A DNA stretch of 64,000 nucleotides from CAVWDU01 sp963840725 (GTDB taxonomy: Bacteria; Pseudomonadota; Gammaproteobacteria; Pseudomonadales; Halieaceae). Numbering within the stretch: position 1 is the stretch's first letter; every line of letters starts with the position of its first letter. The stretch covers positions 62,001 to 126,000 of the forward strand of contig CAWIZY010000004.1 of the NCBI GenBank assembly GCA_963840725.1, in the 5' to 3' direction. The translations under genes and the position numbers were made by a program. The notes beneath the pieces are model-generated. The model was not told where the DNA came from. It saw only the letters and a list, made by a program, of their open reading frames with translations, and did not search any database. Of this stretch, positions 35,136-45,475 are shown in pieces.

Positions 35136-36050
35136 TCAGGCCGCCGGCAGTGGATTGGTCACGTAGGTGATCGGGGCGGTGGCCTCGTCATCAAATGTGA
35201 CCATCTCCCAGGCATCATGCTGGGCAATCAGCGCCCGCAATGAGACGTTGTTCAAAGCGTGTCCGGACTTGTAGGCCCGGTATTCGCCGATCAGGCTATT
35301 GCCCAGCAGGTAAAGATCCCCGATCGCGTCCAACACCTTGTGGCGCACAAACTCATCCTCGTAGCGCAGCCCGTCCTCGTTGAGAATGCGGTATTCGTCG
35401 ACCACGATCGCGTTATCGACACTGCCCCCCCGAGCCAGTCCGCGGGAGCGCAGGTATTCGATCTCGTGCATAAATCCGAAAGTGCGAGCACGACTGATTT
35501 CCCGGACGAATGAGGTGGTGGAGAAATCCACCTCGGCATGGGCAGTGCGATCACGAAAAACCGGATGATCGAAGTCGATGGTGAAAGACACTTTAAAGCC
35601 ATCGAAAGGGAGAAAGCTGGCGACTTTGTCTCCATCTTCCACGATCACCGGTTTCTTGATACGGATAAACTTCTTGGCGGCGTTTTGCTCCTCAATGCCC
35701 GCTGACTGGAGCAGAAACACGAAGGGGCCAGCGCTGCCGTCCATAATCGGCACTTCGGGGGCGCTCACGTCGATAAACGCATTGTCTATGCCCAGCCCCG
35801 CCATGGCGGCAAGCAGGTGTTCCACCGTGGACACCCGCACGTCACCGATATTGAGGCTGGTAGACAGGGTGGTATCTCCCACATTACCAGCCCGGGCGGG
35901 TATCTCGACAACCGGGTCCAGGTCTACCCGTCTGAATACGATCCCGCTGTCGACCGGCGCAGGTGACAGGGTCAGATACACCTTGCCGCCCGTGTGCAGA
36001 CCCACACCCGTGGCTTTGATGGCATTGCGAAGAGTACGCTGTCTAATCAT
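35136..36050 (-). CDS. lpxC: UDP-3-O-acyl-N-acetylglucosamine deacetylase LpxC
   Basis: 304 residues from ATG 36050 (MIRQRTLRNAIKATGVGLHT); upstream in-frame codons to 36101 are not conserved. Zinc and catalytic residues lie in STVEHLLAAMAGLG, VRHKVLDAIGDLYLLG and KSGHALNNVSLRAL. It performs the committed step of lipid A synthesis in the cytoplasm. It follows ftsZ as in most gammaproteobacteria, separated by about 120 bases that include the 24-bp repeats derived from the ftsZ 3' end. Confidence 0.97.
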   Translation of the reverse strand: MIRQRTLRNAIKATGVGLHTGGKVYLTLSPAPVDSGIVFRRVDLDPVVEIPARAGNVGDTTLSTSLNIGDVRVSTVEHLLAAMAGLGIDNAFIDVSAPEVPIMDGSAGPFVFLLQSAGIEEQNAAKKFIRIKKPVIVEDGDKVASFLPFDGFKVSFTIDFDHPVFRDRTAHAEVDFSTTSFVREISRARTFGFMHEIEYLRSRGLARGGSVDNAIVVDEYRILNEDGLRYEDEFVRHKVLDAIGDLYLLGNSLIGEYRAYKSGHALNNVSLRALIAQHDAWEMVTFDDEATAPITYVTNPLPAA

Positions 36051-36122
36051 GTCAGTCCCACCCGTAGCTGCGCTCGTGAAGGGCGGTATGACCGCGCCCA
36101 CCCGTATTACCCGTCTTCTCTG

Positions 36123-36187
36123 TCGGTCCGCCTGGCGGCTTTCCCCTCAGTCCGCCTGACGGCTTTCCCCTCAGTCCGCCTGACGGC
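36123..36187. repeat. 24-bp tandem repeat made from the 3' end of ftsZ
   Basis: Unit TCAGTCCGCCTGACGGCTTTCCCC (given in plus sense, split as positions 36147-36170) is present as a diverged copy at 36123-36146, a full copy at 36147-36170 and a 17-base partial copy at 36171-36187. The partial copy is the reverse complement of the last codons and stop of ftsZ (ARRQAD-stop region). The downstream copies therefore carry decoy versions of the ftsZ end. Confidence 0.9.
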
Positions 36188-37342
36188 GGAGAAAAGCGGG
36201 AATATCGAAGTATTCCTCACCACCGGCGTCGGCAGGCGCCATGATCGGTCCGCCGCCACCCGCAGCGGCTCGCTTGCGACGGGTAGTGGTGGGCTGATCG
36301 AGCGTTTTGTAATCCGGCTCTGCCTCCATCTCCGCCTCTACGGGCCGGGGCGCTTCGACCACCTGCAGTGGCACTCGCGCCATCTCGCTGCCCAAACCAG
36401 TAGCAACAACCGTGACACGCAATTCATCGTCATGTCAGGGTCGATAACGGTACCGACCACCACAGTGGCGTCGCCGGAAGCAAATTCCTTGACGGTATTA
36501 CCGACCTCGCAAATTCACCGATAGACAGATCCAGACCGGCAGTGACATTAACCAGAATACCGTTGCGCACCCATCAGGTCGATATCTTCCAGCAGCGGGC
36601 TGTTGAACTGCCGCTTCGGCGGCTTCGCGCGCACGGTCCTGGCCCGAGCGACTGCCTGAACCCATCATGGCCATACCCATTTCGGACATCACAGTTCGCA
36701 CATCGGCAAAGTCGACGTTAATCAGGCCCGGACGGGTAATCAGTTCGGCAATACCCTGCACCGCGCCCTGCAGCACATTGTTGGCTGCCTTGAAAGCATT
36801 CAACAGGCTGACATCCTTACCCAGCACCGAAAGCAGCTTTTCATTGGGAATGGTGATCAGGGAATCCACATACTGACTGAGCTCCGGCAAGCCCGCGATC
36901 GGCAACTGAAGACGCTTGCCACCTTCGAACGGGAACGGCCTGGTCACAATAGCAACAGTCAGGATACCCAGCTCTTTGGCAACCTGCGCCACAACAGGCG
37001 CTGCGCCGGTACCGGTACCGCCGCCCATGCCGGCGGTGATGAACAGCATATCCGCACCACTCGATCACTCGTGGATACGATCGCGATCTTCCATCGCCGC
37101 CTGGCGACCGATATCCGGGTTAGCACCCGCACCCAGACCCTTGGTGATACTGCTGCCCAGCTGCAGGGTGGTACGTGCATTCATATTGGTCAGCGCCTGC
37201 GCATCGGTATTGGCACAGATGAAACTCGACACCCTCGATGTCAGCCTCAACCATGTGCTTGCACGGCGTTGCCACCGCCACCACCGACACCCAGCACCTT
37301 TATTACGGCGTTTTGACTGTACGAATCCATTAACTCAAACAT
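36171..37342 (-). CDS. ftsZ: cell division protein FtsZ (about eight frameshifts as sequenced)
   Basis: The tubulin homologue forming the Z-ring. Reading across frames gives MFELMDSYSQNAVIKVLGVG, FICANTDAQALTNMNA, the tubulin signature GMGGGTGTGAAPVVAQ, the T7 loop NVDFADVRTVMSEMG, GILVNVTAGLDLSIGEF and the conserved tail YFDIPAFLRRQAD that binds FtsA and ZipA. The frame changes near 37260, 37225, 37066, 37054, 36608, 36570, 36510 and 36432. Conserved residues continue across every break without stop-forming substitutions in the right frame. Because ftsZ is essential and single-copy in such bacteria, these are almost certainly sequence errors. Last gene of the dcw cluster, 42 bases after ftsA. 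Confidence 0.93.
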
Positions 37343-37383
37343 AACGACGTCTCCTCTCTTTCAGATCTCAGTACAAAAATGTT

Positions 37384-38621
37384 CTAGAAATTACCTTGAA
37401 ACCAGCTCTTCATCCGTTCCCAGACCCCGCGCACGCCACTGCCCGAAATCACTTTCAAAAGCCCTCTGCACGCGATTCTGGTTGCCGAACAGCAACAGGC
37501 CCACGCCGGTTGCATAAATCGGATTGCGCACAACATCCACCAGGCCCATAACACTTTGTGGTACGCCCAGGCGCACCGGCATGTGAAACACCTCCTCTGC
37601 CAGATCCATCAAGTCCTTCGATTTTGGAACTGCCACCGGTCATCACGATGCCGGCAGCAATCAGATCCTCGAACCCGCTACGGCGCAGTTCCGCCTGTAC
37701 CAGTGTGAGCAACTCTTCGTAACGCGGCTCGATCACTTCGGCCAGCGTTTGCCGCGCCAGAGCGCCGCGGCGGACGATCACCGACACTGGGCACTTCGAT
37801 ATTTTCATCACTGGCTGCCAGCTGTGTCAGCGCACAGGCATACTTGATCTTGATCTCCTCGGCGTACTGGGTCGGCGTACGCAAGGCGACTGCTATATCG
37901 TTGGTCACCTGGTCACCGGCAATGGGGATCACCGCGGTATGGCGTATTGAACCTTCAGTAAATACAGCGATATCCGTGGTGCCGCCACCGATATCCACCA
38001 GACAAACACCAAGATCCTTTTCATCTTCGGTCAACACCGAATAACTCGACGCAAGTTGTTCGAGAATAATGTCGTCGACTTCCAGCCCGCAGCGGCGCAC
38101 ACACTTGATGATATTCTGCGCCGCACTCACCGCGCCGGTCACCATGTGCACCTTGGCTTCCAGGCGCACGCCGCACATACCCACCGGCTCACGAATCCAT
38201 CCTGGTCATCAATGACAAACTCCTGCGGCAGGATGTGAAGAATTTTCTGATCCGCCGGAATAGCCACGGCGCGTGCTGCATCAATCACGCGTTCCACATC
38301 ACTGGGAGTCACTTCCTTGTCACGAATCGCCACAATGCCGTGCGAATTGAGACTGCGAATATGGCTGCCGGCAATCCCCGCATATACCGAATGAATCTGA
38401 CAACCGGCCATCAACTCGGCTTCTTCGACGGCCCGCTGAATCGAGTGCACGGTCGATTCGATATTCACCACCACGCCTTTTTTCAGACCTTTGGACGGGT
38501 GCGAACCAATACCGATAATTTCGACGTCGCCATCCGGCGCGATCTCGCCAACGATGGCGACCACTTTCGAGGTACCGATATCGAGGCCGACGATCATTTT
38601 CTTATTTGTAGCGCTGCCCAT
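37384..38621 (-). CDS. ftsA: cell division protein FtsA (about four frameshifts as sequenced)
   Basis: The actin-like membrane tether of the Z-ring. Start MGSATNKKMIVGLDIGTSKV, then ELMAGCQIHSVYAGIAGSHI, DKEVTPSDVERVIDAARAV, LGVCLVDIGGGTTDIAVF (phosphate-binding loop), RYEELLTLVQAELRRSG, ATGVGLLLFGNQ. The C-terminal amphipathic helix, WERMKSWFQGNF, ends at the TAG at 37384-37386. The frame changes near 38200, 37765, 37615 and 37440. As with ftsZ, homology is continuous across frames, so read errors are the best explanation. Confidence 0.93.
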
Positions 38622-38652
38622 GGCAGTCGTTCTCCCCTTGATCCCAAGCTCC

Positions 38653-39504
38653 TCATAAACCCGCCACGCGGGGCGGTACTTCACCCGACTCTGCGGCTGG
38701 CTGTTCCCCTGGCGCTCGAAAGGCGACAGCCAGGCCGCTCTCGTAGCGCAAGTCAATGCGTTCAATATTTCCAATACGACCACCCAAATGATCCTGATAA
38801 ACAGCAACAAAGCGTTGCATACGTTCGCGGAATTCATGGTTCCCCATTACTAGCCGCGTACCACCCTGCAAGCCCGCCTCCAGCTGGCCGCGCTGATCTA
38901 CCTCAAGTGCCATGACCCGCAAGCCCAGGGGCTCCAACAAAGCGATCAGCCGCAAATAATCAGCCATCAAAACCGCCGCAGTGCCCGTCGGCCCCTGCAA
39001 CAACGGCAGAGCCTGCTGGTCTTCCACGGTGGTCGAGCTGAATACCTCGCCGCTGTGATTGATAAACCCCTGCTCGCCCCAGCGCGCAATCGGCAGTTGC
39101 TCGACCACATGCAGTTCCAGTGCAGCGGGCCAGCGTCGCCGAACCGAGGCCCGGTAGACCCAGGGCAACTGCTCCACCTGGTCGCGAATCCAGCCGAGGT
39201 CGGCATTGAGAAACCCCCCTACCAGAGCGGGTTGCACCATGGCCTGGATCGCCTCAGCCTGGGTGTGCTCCAGTTCACCGCTGACGCGGATCTGCTGCAC
39301 CGGAATTGCGCGCAGGAATACATAGGCCTGTAAGCCCGCAAACAGCACCGCCGCACAGCCCACCGTTACCAGAGCGCGGTTGCACCAGAGTGCGTAATCG
39401 GTTTTTGCCGCAGGTGCGGCCTGCACCTTGCGCGTCGCACCCTGGGCTGTTTTGCGTCCCCGGCTGCCCGCAGTGGTTCCCTTGGTTCTGCTCGCGTTAG
39501 CCAT
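38653..39504 (-). CDS. ftsQ: cell division protein FtsQ
   Basis: 283 residues from ATG 39504 (MANASRTKGTTAGSRGRKTA), which sits immediately after the ddlB stop. A basic cytoplasmic tail, one membrane helix (ALVTVGCAAVLFAGLQAYVF), a POTRA domain beginning IPVQQIRVSGELEHTQAEAI, and the beta domain (LGLRVMALEVDQRGQLEAGL, GNIERIDLRYESGLAV) match FtsQ. It links FtsK to FtsL/FtsB in the divisome. No frame problem here, unlike its neighbours. Confidence 0.95.
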   Translation of the reverse strand: MANASRTKGTTAGSRGRKTAQGATRKVQAAPAAKTDYALWCNRALVTVGCAAVLFAGLQAYVFLRAIPVQQIRVSGELEHTQAEAIQAMVQPALVGGFLNADLGWIRDQVEQLPWVYRASVRRRWPAALELHVVEQLPIARWGEQGFINHSGEVFSSTTVEDQQALPLLQGPTGTAAVLMADYLRLIALLEPLGLRVMALEVDQRGQLEAGLQGGTRLVMGNHEFRERMQRFVAVYQDHLGGRIGNIERIDLRYESGLAVAFRAPGEQPAAESGEVPPRVAGL

Positions 39505-39505
39505 C

Positions 39506-40430
39506 TCAGTTATCCGCCTCGAGGCTAAGCTCAATGATCCGCTCCACCAGTTCAGGGACATCCATCCCCGTCGCTGCAGCGGCCATCGGCACCAGGCTGT
39601 GGGAGGTCATCCCGGGTATGGTGTTGACTTCCAATACCAGAAACCGTCCGTCCCGACGCACGCATGGCATCCACGCGCCCCCAGGCCTTACAACCCAGCG
39701 AACGAAAGGCCCACAAACACAGTGCTGCCAGTTCTGACTCCTCATCGGCGGTCAGACCGCAGGGACAAAGATAACGCGTGTCATCTGACAGATATTTGGC
39801 GTCGTAATCGTAAAAAACATTGTCCGTTTCGAGGCGAATCGCGGGCAGCGCCTGGTCCCCCAGCACCGCTACGGTGTACTCAGGGCCATCGACGAAAGCC
39901 TCGGCTAACACCTCGCCTCCAAACCGGGCAGCTTCGTGATAGGCCCGCTGCAGCTCCTCTGCGTTCGCGGCGGCAGCCATGCCAATACTGGAGCCTTCAC
40001 AGGCGGGTTTGACAAAAACTTTACCCAGTCGCTGGATCACGTCCTGCCAGTCGCTTGAGTCACTGAGCGTGTCAAAGCCGGCGGTGGCGAGGCCTATACC
40101 CTGCCACAACTGTTTGCTGCGACGCTTGTCCATGGCCAGGGCAGATCCCAGCACTCGGGAACCGCTGTAGGGAACACCCAGCGTCGTCAGGGCGCCCTGA
40201 AGGGTGCCGTCCTCGCCGCCCGGTCCGTGCAAGGCATTAAACGCAAACCCTGCGCCAGTCAGTCGTTGCATCCAGCCCTGCTCCGCGGTATCGATGCGCC
40301 GGACGGTATAGCCCCGCATCTCCAGGGCAGCGGCAACTGCGGCGCCACTTTGCAGTGAGACCTCCCGCTCGGCCGAGCTCCCGCCCAGCAAAACTGCGAC
40401 CTCTCCCTGCTTGATCTGTGCCAGATTCAC
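39506..40430 (-). CDS. ddlB: D-alanine--D-alanine ligase (one frameshift near 39662)
   Basis: The first frame from MNLAQIKQGEVAVLLGGSSA through FNALHGPGGEDGTLQGAL, KVFVKPACEGSSIGMA (ATP-grasp) and YDYDAKYLSDDTRYLCP runs to GCKAWGRVDAM. The remaining C-terminal part, RRDGRFLVLEVNTIPGMTSH to LSLEADN, is in another frame that stops at 39506. One base at about 39660-39664 (in GCCATGCGTGCGTCGG) restores a normal ligase of roughly 307 residues. It joins two D-Ala for the pentapeptide and overlaps murC by 4 bases. Confidence 0.94.
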
Positions 40431-41881
40431 TGGGCTGCACCTCCCTGATGACCTGCCGCCTTAAAATCCGCGGCTGCGAGCGTCTGTGCGAGTCGGCCAA
40501 CATTTCCCGCGCCCTGGGTAATCACCACATCGCCATCGCTGAGAATGTCTGCGAGGACGGTGGGTACTTCGCCGATGTGCTCGATGAATATGGGCTCGAG
40601 CTGACCCCGTTGCCTGATGCTGCGGCTCAGGCTGCGTCCATCAGCGCCCGCTATAGGCTCCTCACCAGCGGCGTAAACCTCGAGCAGCAGCAGAACATCG
40701 CAGCTGGACAACACCGCCACGAAATCCTCGTAGAGGTCTCGGGTGCGACTGAAGCGGTGCGGCTGATAGATCATCACGACTCGACGCTCTGGCCAGGCTT
40801 GCCGCGCAGACTCCAGTGTGGCGCGCACTTCGGTGGGATGATGACCGTAATCGTCAACGAGCAACGCCGAGCCATCGGCCAGAGCAATTTCGCCCAATTG
40901 GGTAAAGCGCCGACCCACACCGGCAAAGCCGGCCATACTGGCGAGAATGGCTTCATCTGAAAGGCCCTCGTCGCAGGCCACGGCAACAGCGGCGGCGGCG
41001 TTGAGTACATTGTGTCTGCCGGGCATATTCAGCAGCACCGGCAGCGGCGCCCGACCGGCTGGTCGGTGCAGTACAAACCGGGTGGCCAGGCCGACGCCTT
41101 CCATATTTTCGATTCGGTAATCGGCCTCCGGGGAAAACCCGTAGCTGATAACAGGCCGGGAAATCTCAGGGGTCATGGCGGCGATCACCGGGTCATCCAC
41201 GCATAGCACCGCGAGCCCGTAAAAAGGCAGGTTGTGGAGAAACTCCAGAAAGGTATGGCGCAACTCACCAAAATCGCCCCCGTAAGTATCCATGTGGTCG
41301 GCTTCAATATTGGTGACAACGGTGACCATGGGCTGCAGGTGCAGGAACGATGCGTCGCTCTCATCGGCTTCGGCAATCAGGAATCGGCTGGCACCCAACT
41401 GGGCATTGCTGCCAGCGCTGTTGACCAAACCCCCGATCACAAACGTGGGGTCCAGGCCCGCTTCGCCAAAAATAGCGGCAATCAAACTGGTTGTGGTGGT
41501 CTTGCCATGCGTACCTGCGACTGCAATGCCATGGCGGTAGCGCATCAGCTCCGCCAGCATCTCCGCTCTCGGCACGACCGGAATACGCCGCGCCCTGGCC
41601 GCCAGGACTTCGGGGTTATCGTCTTTCACCGCACTGGAGATCACTACCACATCGGCCTGCTGCACGTGGTCCGCGCCATGACCGACAAATACCTCTATTC
41701 CGAGGCCCTGCAAGCGACGGGTCACCGGACTTTCACGGAGATCCGAACCGGCCACTTCGTAGCCCAGATTTACCAGGACCTCTGCGATACCGCTCATCCC
41801 GGTGCCACCGATACCGATCAGGTGAATGCGGCGGATCCGGCGCATTTCGGGAACGCTGTACGTTGTGAGTTCAGGCCCCAT
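40427..41881 (-). CDS. murC: UDP-N-acetylmuramate--L-alanine ligase
   Basis: 484 residues from ATG 41881, which overlaps the murG stop region; upstream in-frame codons to 41905 lie inside murG. Signatures: RRIRRIHLIGIGGTGMSGIA, the ATP loop AVAGTHGKTTTTSLIAAIFG, NIEADHMDTYGGDFGEL, NMPGRHNVLNAAAAVAVA, and the C-terminal LLVDDYGHHPTEVRATLESA with YQPHRFSRTRDL. It adds the first residue of the stem peptide. Intact frame. Confidence 0.96.
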   Translation of the reverse strand: MGPELTTYSVPEMRRIRRIHLIGIGGTGMSGIAEVLVNLGYEVAGSDLRESPVTRRLQGLGIEVFVGHGADHVQQADVVVISSAVKDDNPEVLAARARRIPVVPRAEMLAELMRYRHGIAVAGTHGKTTTTSLIAAIFGEAGLDPTFVIGGLVNSAGSNAQLGASRFLIAEADESDASFLHLQPMVTVVTNIEADHMDTYGGDFGELRHTFLEFLHNLPFYGLAVLCVDDPVIAAMTPEISRPVISYGFSPEADYRIENMEGVGLATRFVLHRPAGRAPLPVLLNMPGRHNVLNAAAAVAVACDEGLSDEAILASMAGFAGVGRRFTQLGEIALADGSALLVDDYGHHPTEVRATLESARQAWPERRVVMIYQPHRFSRTRDLYEDFVAVLSSCDVLLLLEVYAAGEEPIAGADGRSLSRSIRQRGQLEPIFIEHIGEVPTVLADILSDGDVVITQGAGNVGRLAQTLAAADFKAAGHQGGAAQ

Positions 41882-42977
41882 GAATAAGCGCCTCACAACA
41901 ATCACTGACCGCAGCTGTGGCGCCCGGCATTGACGCTTCTCTTGCAGCTACCGCCATGGCGCCCAGAGTCTCGGGCTGAGCCAGCAGCTCTTTAAGCAAC
42001 GCCGCCAGAATCTTGCCATCAAGCTCTGACTGTCGCAGCAACCGCGCGGCGCCCCGTTCGGCGAGAAATCGGGCGTTGAAGGTCTGGTGGTCATCGATGG
42101 CCTGCGGCAGCGGTATCAGCAATGAGGGTCGCCCCATAATGGCTATTTCCGAGACCGTCAAAGCACCGGCCCTGCATACCACCAGGTCAGCCCAGCGATA
42201 CGCAGCTACCATGTCGTCAATAAAATCGCCCAGCCTGACGCTGACTTGCGGATGTCTGGCGTAGGCTGCCCGCACCGACTCCAGATGAGCCCTACCCGTC
42301 TGATGCCACACCTGAACCGCCCCGGTGGCAGAGTCCGGGGTCAGTTCGCCCAGGGCCTCAGGTAGAAGCTCGTTGAGAGGCCGCGCGCCAAGACTTCCCC
42401 CCAGCACTAACAAGCGCAAGGGGCGTTGAGCCCGGTAGTCGTAACCGAGACCCCGACTTGCCTCCAGCAGTTCCCGACGCACCGGATTGCCCAGCACCTG
42501 AGCGTTAACCTCGCTGGGAAATGCGTCGGGGAACCCGGTCACCACGGTTGCCGCCAGCGGTGCCAGCAACCGGTTGGTGGTGCCGGCGACAGCATTTTGC
42601 TCCTGGACCAGCAGCGGCTTGCGCAATAGCCAGGCTGCGACACCACCCGGACCCGCCGCATAGCCCCCCATACCGACCACGCAGCGCGGAGCGAGACGGC
42701 ACACCAGCCACAGTGCTTGCACCGAGGCCACCGCGAGGCTGACCAGCCCCAAGAGTTGGTTGGTCAAACTCTTGCCGCGCACACCGCGCACCGACAGGTG
42801 ATGAAGCACTATCCCAGCCCCGGGAATGACCTGCTCTTCCAGACCACGCGCCGTGCCCAGCCACTCGATCCGATAGCCACGCTCCATCAACTCAAGAGCA
42901 ACAGCCAGTGCCGGGTAGACGTGGCCGCCCGTGCCACCGGCCATCATCAAAATCAAGGGCTGCCGGGGCGTCGTCAT
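41871..42977 (-). CDS. murG: UDP-GlcNAc:lipid I N-acetylglucosaminyltransferase MurG
   Basis: 368 residues from ATG 42977 (MTTPRQPLILMMAGGTGGHV); a GTG/ATG ten codons upstream at 43007 is also in frame. GGTGGHVYPALAVA is the lipid-contacting G-loop. GGYAAGPGGVAAWLL, QEQNAVAGTTNRLLA, VLGGSLGARPLNEL and the UDP-binding VCRAGALTVSEIAIMGRPSLL complete the GT28 signature. It makes lipid II at the cytoplasmic face. The 5' end overlaps the ftsW frame as sequenced. Confidence 0.95.
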   Translation of the reverse strand: MTTPRQPLILMMAGGTGGHVYPALAVALELMERGYRIEWLGTARGLEEQVIPGAGIVLHHLSVRGVRGKSLTNQLLGLVSLAVASVQALWLVCRLAPRCVVGMGGYAAGPGGVAAWLLRKPLLVQEQNAVAGTTNRLLAPLAATVVTGFPDAFPSEVNAQVLGNPVRRELLEASRGLGYDYRAQRPLRLLVLGGSLGARPLNELLPEALGELTPDSATGAVQVWHQTGRAHLESVRAAYARHPQVSVRLGDFIDDMVAAYRWADLVVCRAGALTVSEIAIMGRPSLLIPLPQAIDDHQTFNARFLAERGAARLLRQSELDGKILAALLKELLAQPETLGAMAVAAREASMPGATAAVSDCCEALIHGA

Positions 42978-44118
42978 GGCTTCCCCCAGCCGGTTCGGCG
43001 TTGTCACGCTCGGTTCGCATGACCAGTGCCAGCATCACACAACAGGCAATGAGGCTGCTGCCCCCATAGCTCACCAGAGGCAGTGTCAGACCCTTGGTAG
43101 GCAGCAAACCACAGCTAACGCCCATATTCACAAATGCCTGGCCGGAGAACACCAACGCTACGCCGTAGCACAGGTAGGCGCCGAACAACCGGCCAGTGAG
43201 CTGGGCGCGCCGTCCCACCGTAAGAATTCTGCCAATCAAGGCAACGAACAGACCCACTACCAGCATGGTGCCGATAAAGCCGGTTTCCTCCGCCCAGATC
43301 GAGAACACGAAATCTGTATGCGCCTCCGGGAGATAGAATAATTTTTGCACGCTATTGCCCAGCCCCACGCCCAGCCATTCACCACGCCCAAACGCAATCA
43401 GTGATTGGGTCAGCTGGAAACCACTGTTGTAAGGGTCGGCCCAGGGATCGGTGTAGGCGATCAGTCGTTGCAGACGATAGGGCTCCGCAACCACCAGCGC
43501 GGCCATCCCCGCCAGAGCAGGCAGCAGGACCACCAGCAGGTGCCCCAGACGCACGCCTGCCAGAAACAGCATCCCGAAGCTGGTGCCGAGCACAATCACT
43601 GTGGCGCCAAAATCCGGCTCCGCCATCAACAGCACAACGATAGGTACCAGCAGAGCCATGGCTTTAAAGAAGCCGACCCAACGAGTGCGAATTTCTTCCT
43701 CCCGGCGCACCAGGTAGCCTGCGAGACACACCACCAGCGCTAATTTCGCGAATTCTGAAGGTTGCAGGGTCAGGGGACCCAGGGGCAACCAACGCTGGCT
43801 GCCATTGACTTCCCGACCGATCCCCGGGATCAGTACTAACACCAGTAAAATCAGTGCCAGACACAACCAGCCCCAGGCGCTCCGATACCAGAAATTAAGC
43901 GGCACGCGATACACAAGGATGCCGCTAAGAACGGCCAGAAAAACGTACACGAGATGACGACGAGTATGGTACCAGGCATTCTGATAATGCCATTCTGCGT
44001 ACTCGACCGAGGCAGAACTGATTGCCACCAGACCGACGGCCAACAGACTCAGGGTCAACATCAACAGGGCCGTGTCCGGCCCGGCGACGCTGATCCGCAA
44101 ATCACGGGCGGCGCTCAT
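42892..44118 (-). CDS. ftsW: peptidoglycan polymerase FtsW
   Basis: SEDS-family glycosyltransferase starting at ATG 44118 (MSAARDLRISVAGPDTALLM). About ten membrane segments; conserved EVNGSQRWLPLGPLTLQPSE, MAEPDFGATVIVLGTSFG, YRLQRLIAYTDPWADPYNSG (catalytic-loop region), SIWAEETGFIGTMLVVGLF and PTKGLTLPLVSYGGSS. The ATG overlaps the murD stop in an ATGA. The open frame continues 86 bases into murG to 42892 with unconserved sequence. One missing or extra base near 43000 would instead end ftsW at the TGA overlapping the murG ATG, so the C-terminus as written is suspect. Confidence 0.92.
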   Translation of the reverse strand: MSAARDLRISVAGPDTALLMLTLSLLAVGLVAISSASVEYAEWHYQNAWYHTRRHLVYVFLAVLSGILVYRVPLNFWYRSAWGWLCLALILLVLVLIPGIGREVNGSQRWLPLGPLTLQPSEFAKLALVVCLAGYLVRREEEIRTRWVGFFKAMALLVPIVVLLMAEPDFGATVIVLGTSFGMLFLAGVRLGHLLVVLLPALAGMAALVVAEPYRLQRLIAYTDPWADPYNSGFQLTQSLIAFGRGEWLGVGLGNSVQKLFYLPEAHTDFVFSIWAEETGFIGTMLVVGLFVALIGRILTVGRRAQLTGRLFGAYLCYGVALVFSGQAFVNMGVSCGLLPTKGLTLPLVSYGGSSLIACCVMLALVMRTERDNAEPAGGSHDDAPAALDFDDGRWHGRPRLPGTGCCS

Positions 44119-45475
44119 CGGCCATCCTCCGACAGGCTCTGGACCGCGGCGGTGAAGCGCTCCCCCGCGCTCCGCATAGCCAGAGAACATGTCGAAACTG
44201 GCGCAGGCCGGCGACAACAGCACACAATCGCCCGCAACAGCTGCTGACGCCGCTAACTGCACACCTTGCTCCAGCGTGGACAGGACCGCGGTCGGCACCA
44301 GGTCGCCGAGGGCACTCTGGAGTTCCGGCGCCGCTTCCCCGAGTAAGAGCAGTTGCTTGCAATGCTTACTGACCGCTGATCGCAGGCTGCGAGAAATCCG
44401 CACCCTTACCCTGCCCACCGGCCAGTAAAAGAATATTGTTCTTGCCGCCAAAACCCTCGATAGCGGCCTGGGTAGCGCCGATGTTGGTGCCCTTGGAATC
44501 ATTGATGTAGCGCACGCCGGCCAGATCAGCGACCAGCTGACAGCGATGGGGCAGCCCGGGGAATTCCCGCAGCACTTGCAGCGCGGCACTCTGATCCAAG
44601 CCTGCCAAACTGGCGATGGCGAGAGCCGCCAAGGCATTGGCGAGATTGTGCCGTCCCACCAGGGCCAGTTCCGTCGCGTTGATCAAAGGATCGAATCCGT
44701 GGCAGAGAAACGTCTCACCGTCCAGTATGCGCAGGCCAAAGCCGTTCAGATCCGGCTCGCCAAGACGCCAGCTGACCAGTTCGACCTGAGAATCCACCAG
44801 CGGCCGGGTCAGTGTGTCACCGGCATTTACAACCGCACTGAGACAGCCGCGGAAAATCCGATGTTTGGCACGGTGGTAGGTCGGCATATCGCCGTGTCGG
44901 TCGAGATGATCAGCACTGACATTCAACACCGTCGCGACCGCCAGCTTCAGTTCGCCCGCCCGCTCCAATTGAAAACTGGACAACTCGAGTACGTACAGAT
45001 CACAGTCCGGGGACAGCAAATCCAGCGCCGCCGTACCCAGATTGCCTCCGACACCGACTCGCCTGCCCGAACGCGCTGCCATCAGCCCGACGAGTTCAGT
45101 CACTGTCGACTTGGCATTGGAGCCGGTGATGCCAATGACGGGTGCCTGCGCCTCGCGCACAAACAGGTCAATATCGCCGACAATGCTTACACCCGCAGCT
45201 CTGGCGGCCTCTAAAATCGGGGCATCAAGCGCGACGCCCGGGCTGACAATGAGTTCCTCCGCACCTTCCAGCAAGCCCACTGGCGGTGTCTCAAGGTAGA
45301 CCTCAACATCTGGCATTTCGGCACGCAACCACGCAAGACCCGGCGGGTCTCTGCGGGTGTCGACCAGACAGAATCGTTCTCCACGTCGCTGCAGATGTCG
45401 CGCACAGGACAGGCCGGTGACCCCAAGACCCACGACCACACGGTAGACGCTGCTGGCTATGACTCCGCTATTCAT
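44115..45475 (-). CDS. murD: UDP-N-acetylmuramoyl-L-alanine--D-glutamate ligase (two frameshifts as sequenced)
   Basis: Start MNSGVIASSVYRVVVGLGVT, then ELIVSPGVALDAPILEAARA, the ATP loop GITGSNAKSTVTELVGLMA, NVSADHLDRHGDMPTYHRAK, LVGRHNLANALAALAIASLA, RYINDSKGTNIGATQAAIEG. The frame breaks near 44393, after GKGADFS. The next part (AVSKHCKQLLLLGEAAPELQ to LLSPACASFDMFSGYAERG) lies in the ftsW frame, and a second break in the G-run near 44158 leads to ERFTAAVQSLSEDGR and a TGA at 44115-44117. It adds D-Glu to the stem peptide. The apparent murD-ftsW fusion is an artefact of these two breaks. Confidence 0.92.

Noticed and set aside
42892..44637. Apparent MurD-FtsW fusion protein of 581 residues
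   Set aside because: The N-terminal part is the MurD C-terminus reached through two frameshifts; correcting them gives separate, overlapping murD and ftsW.
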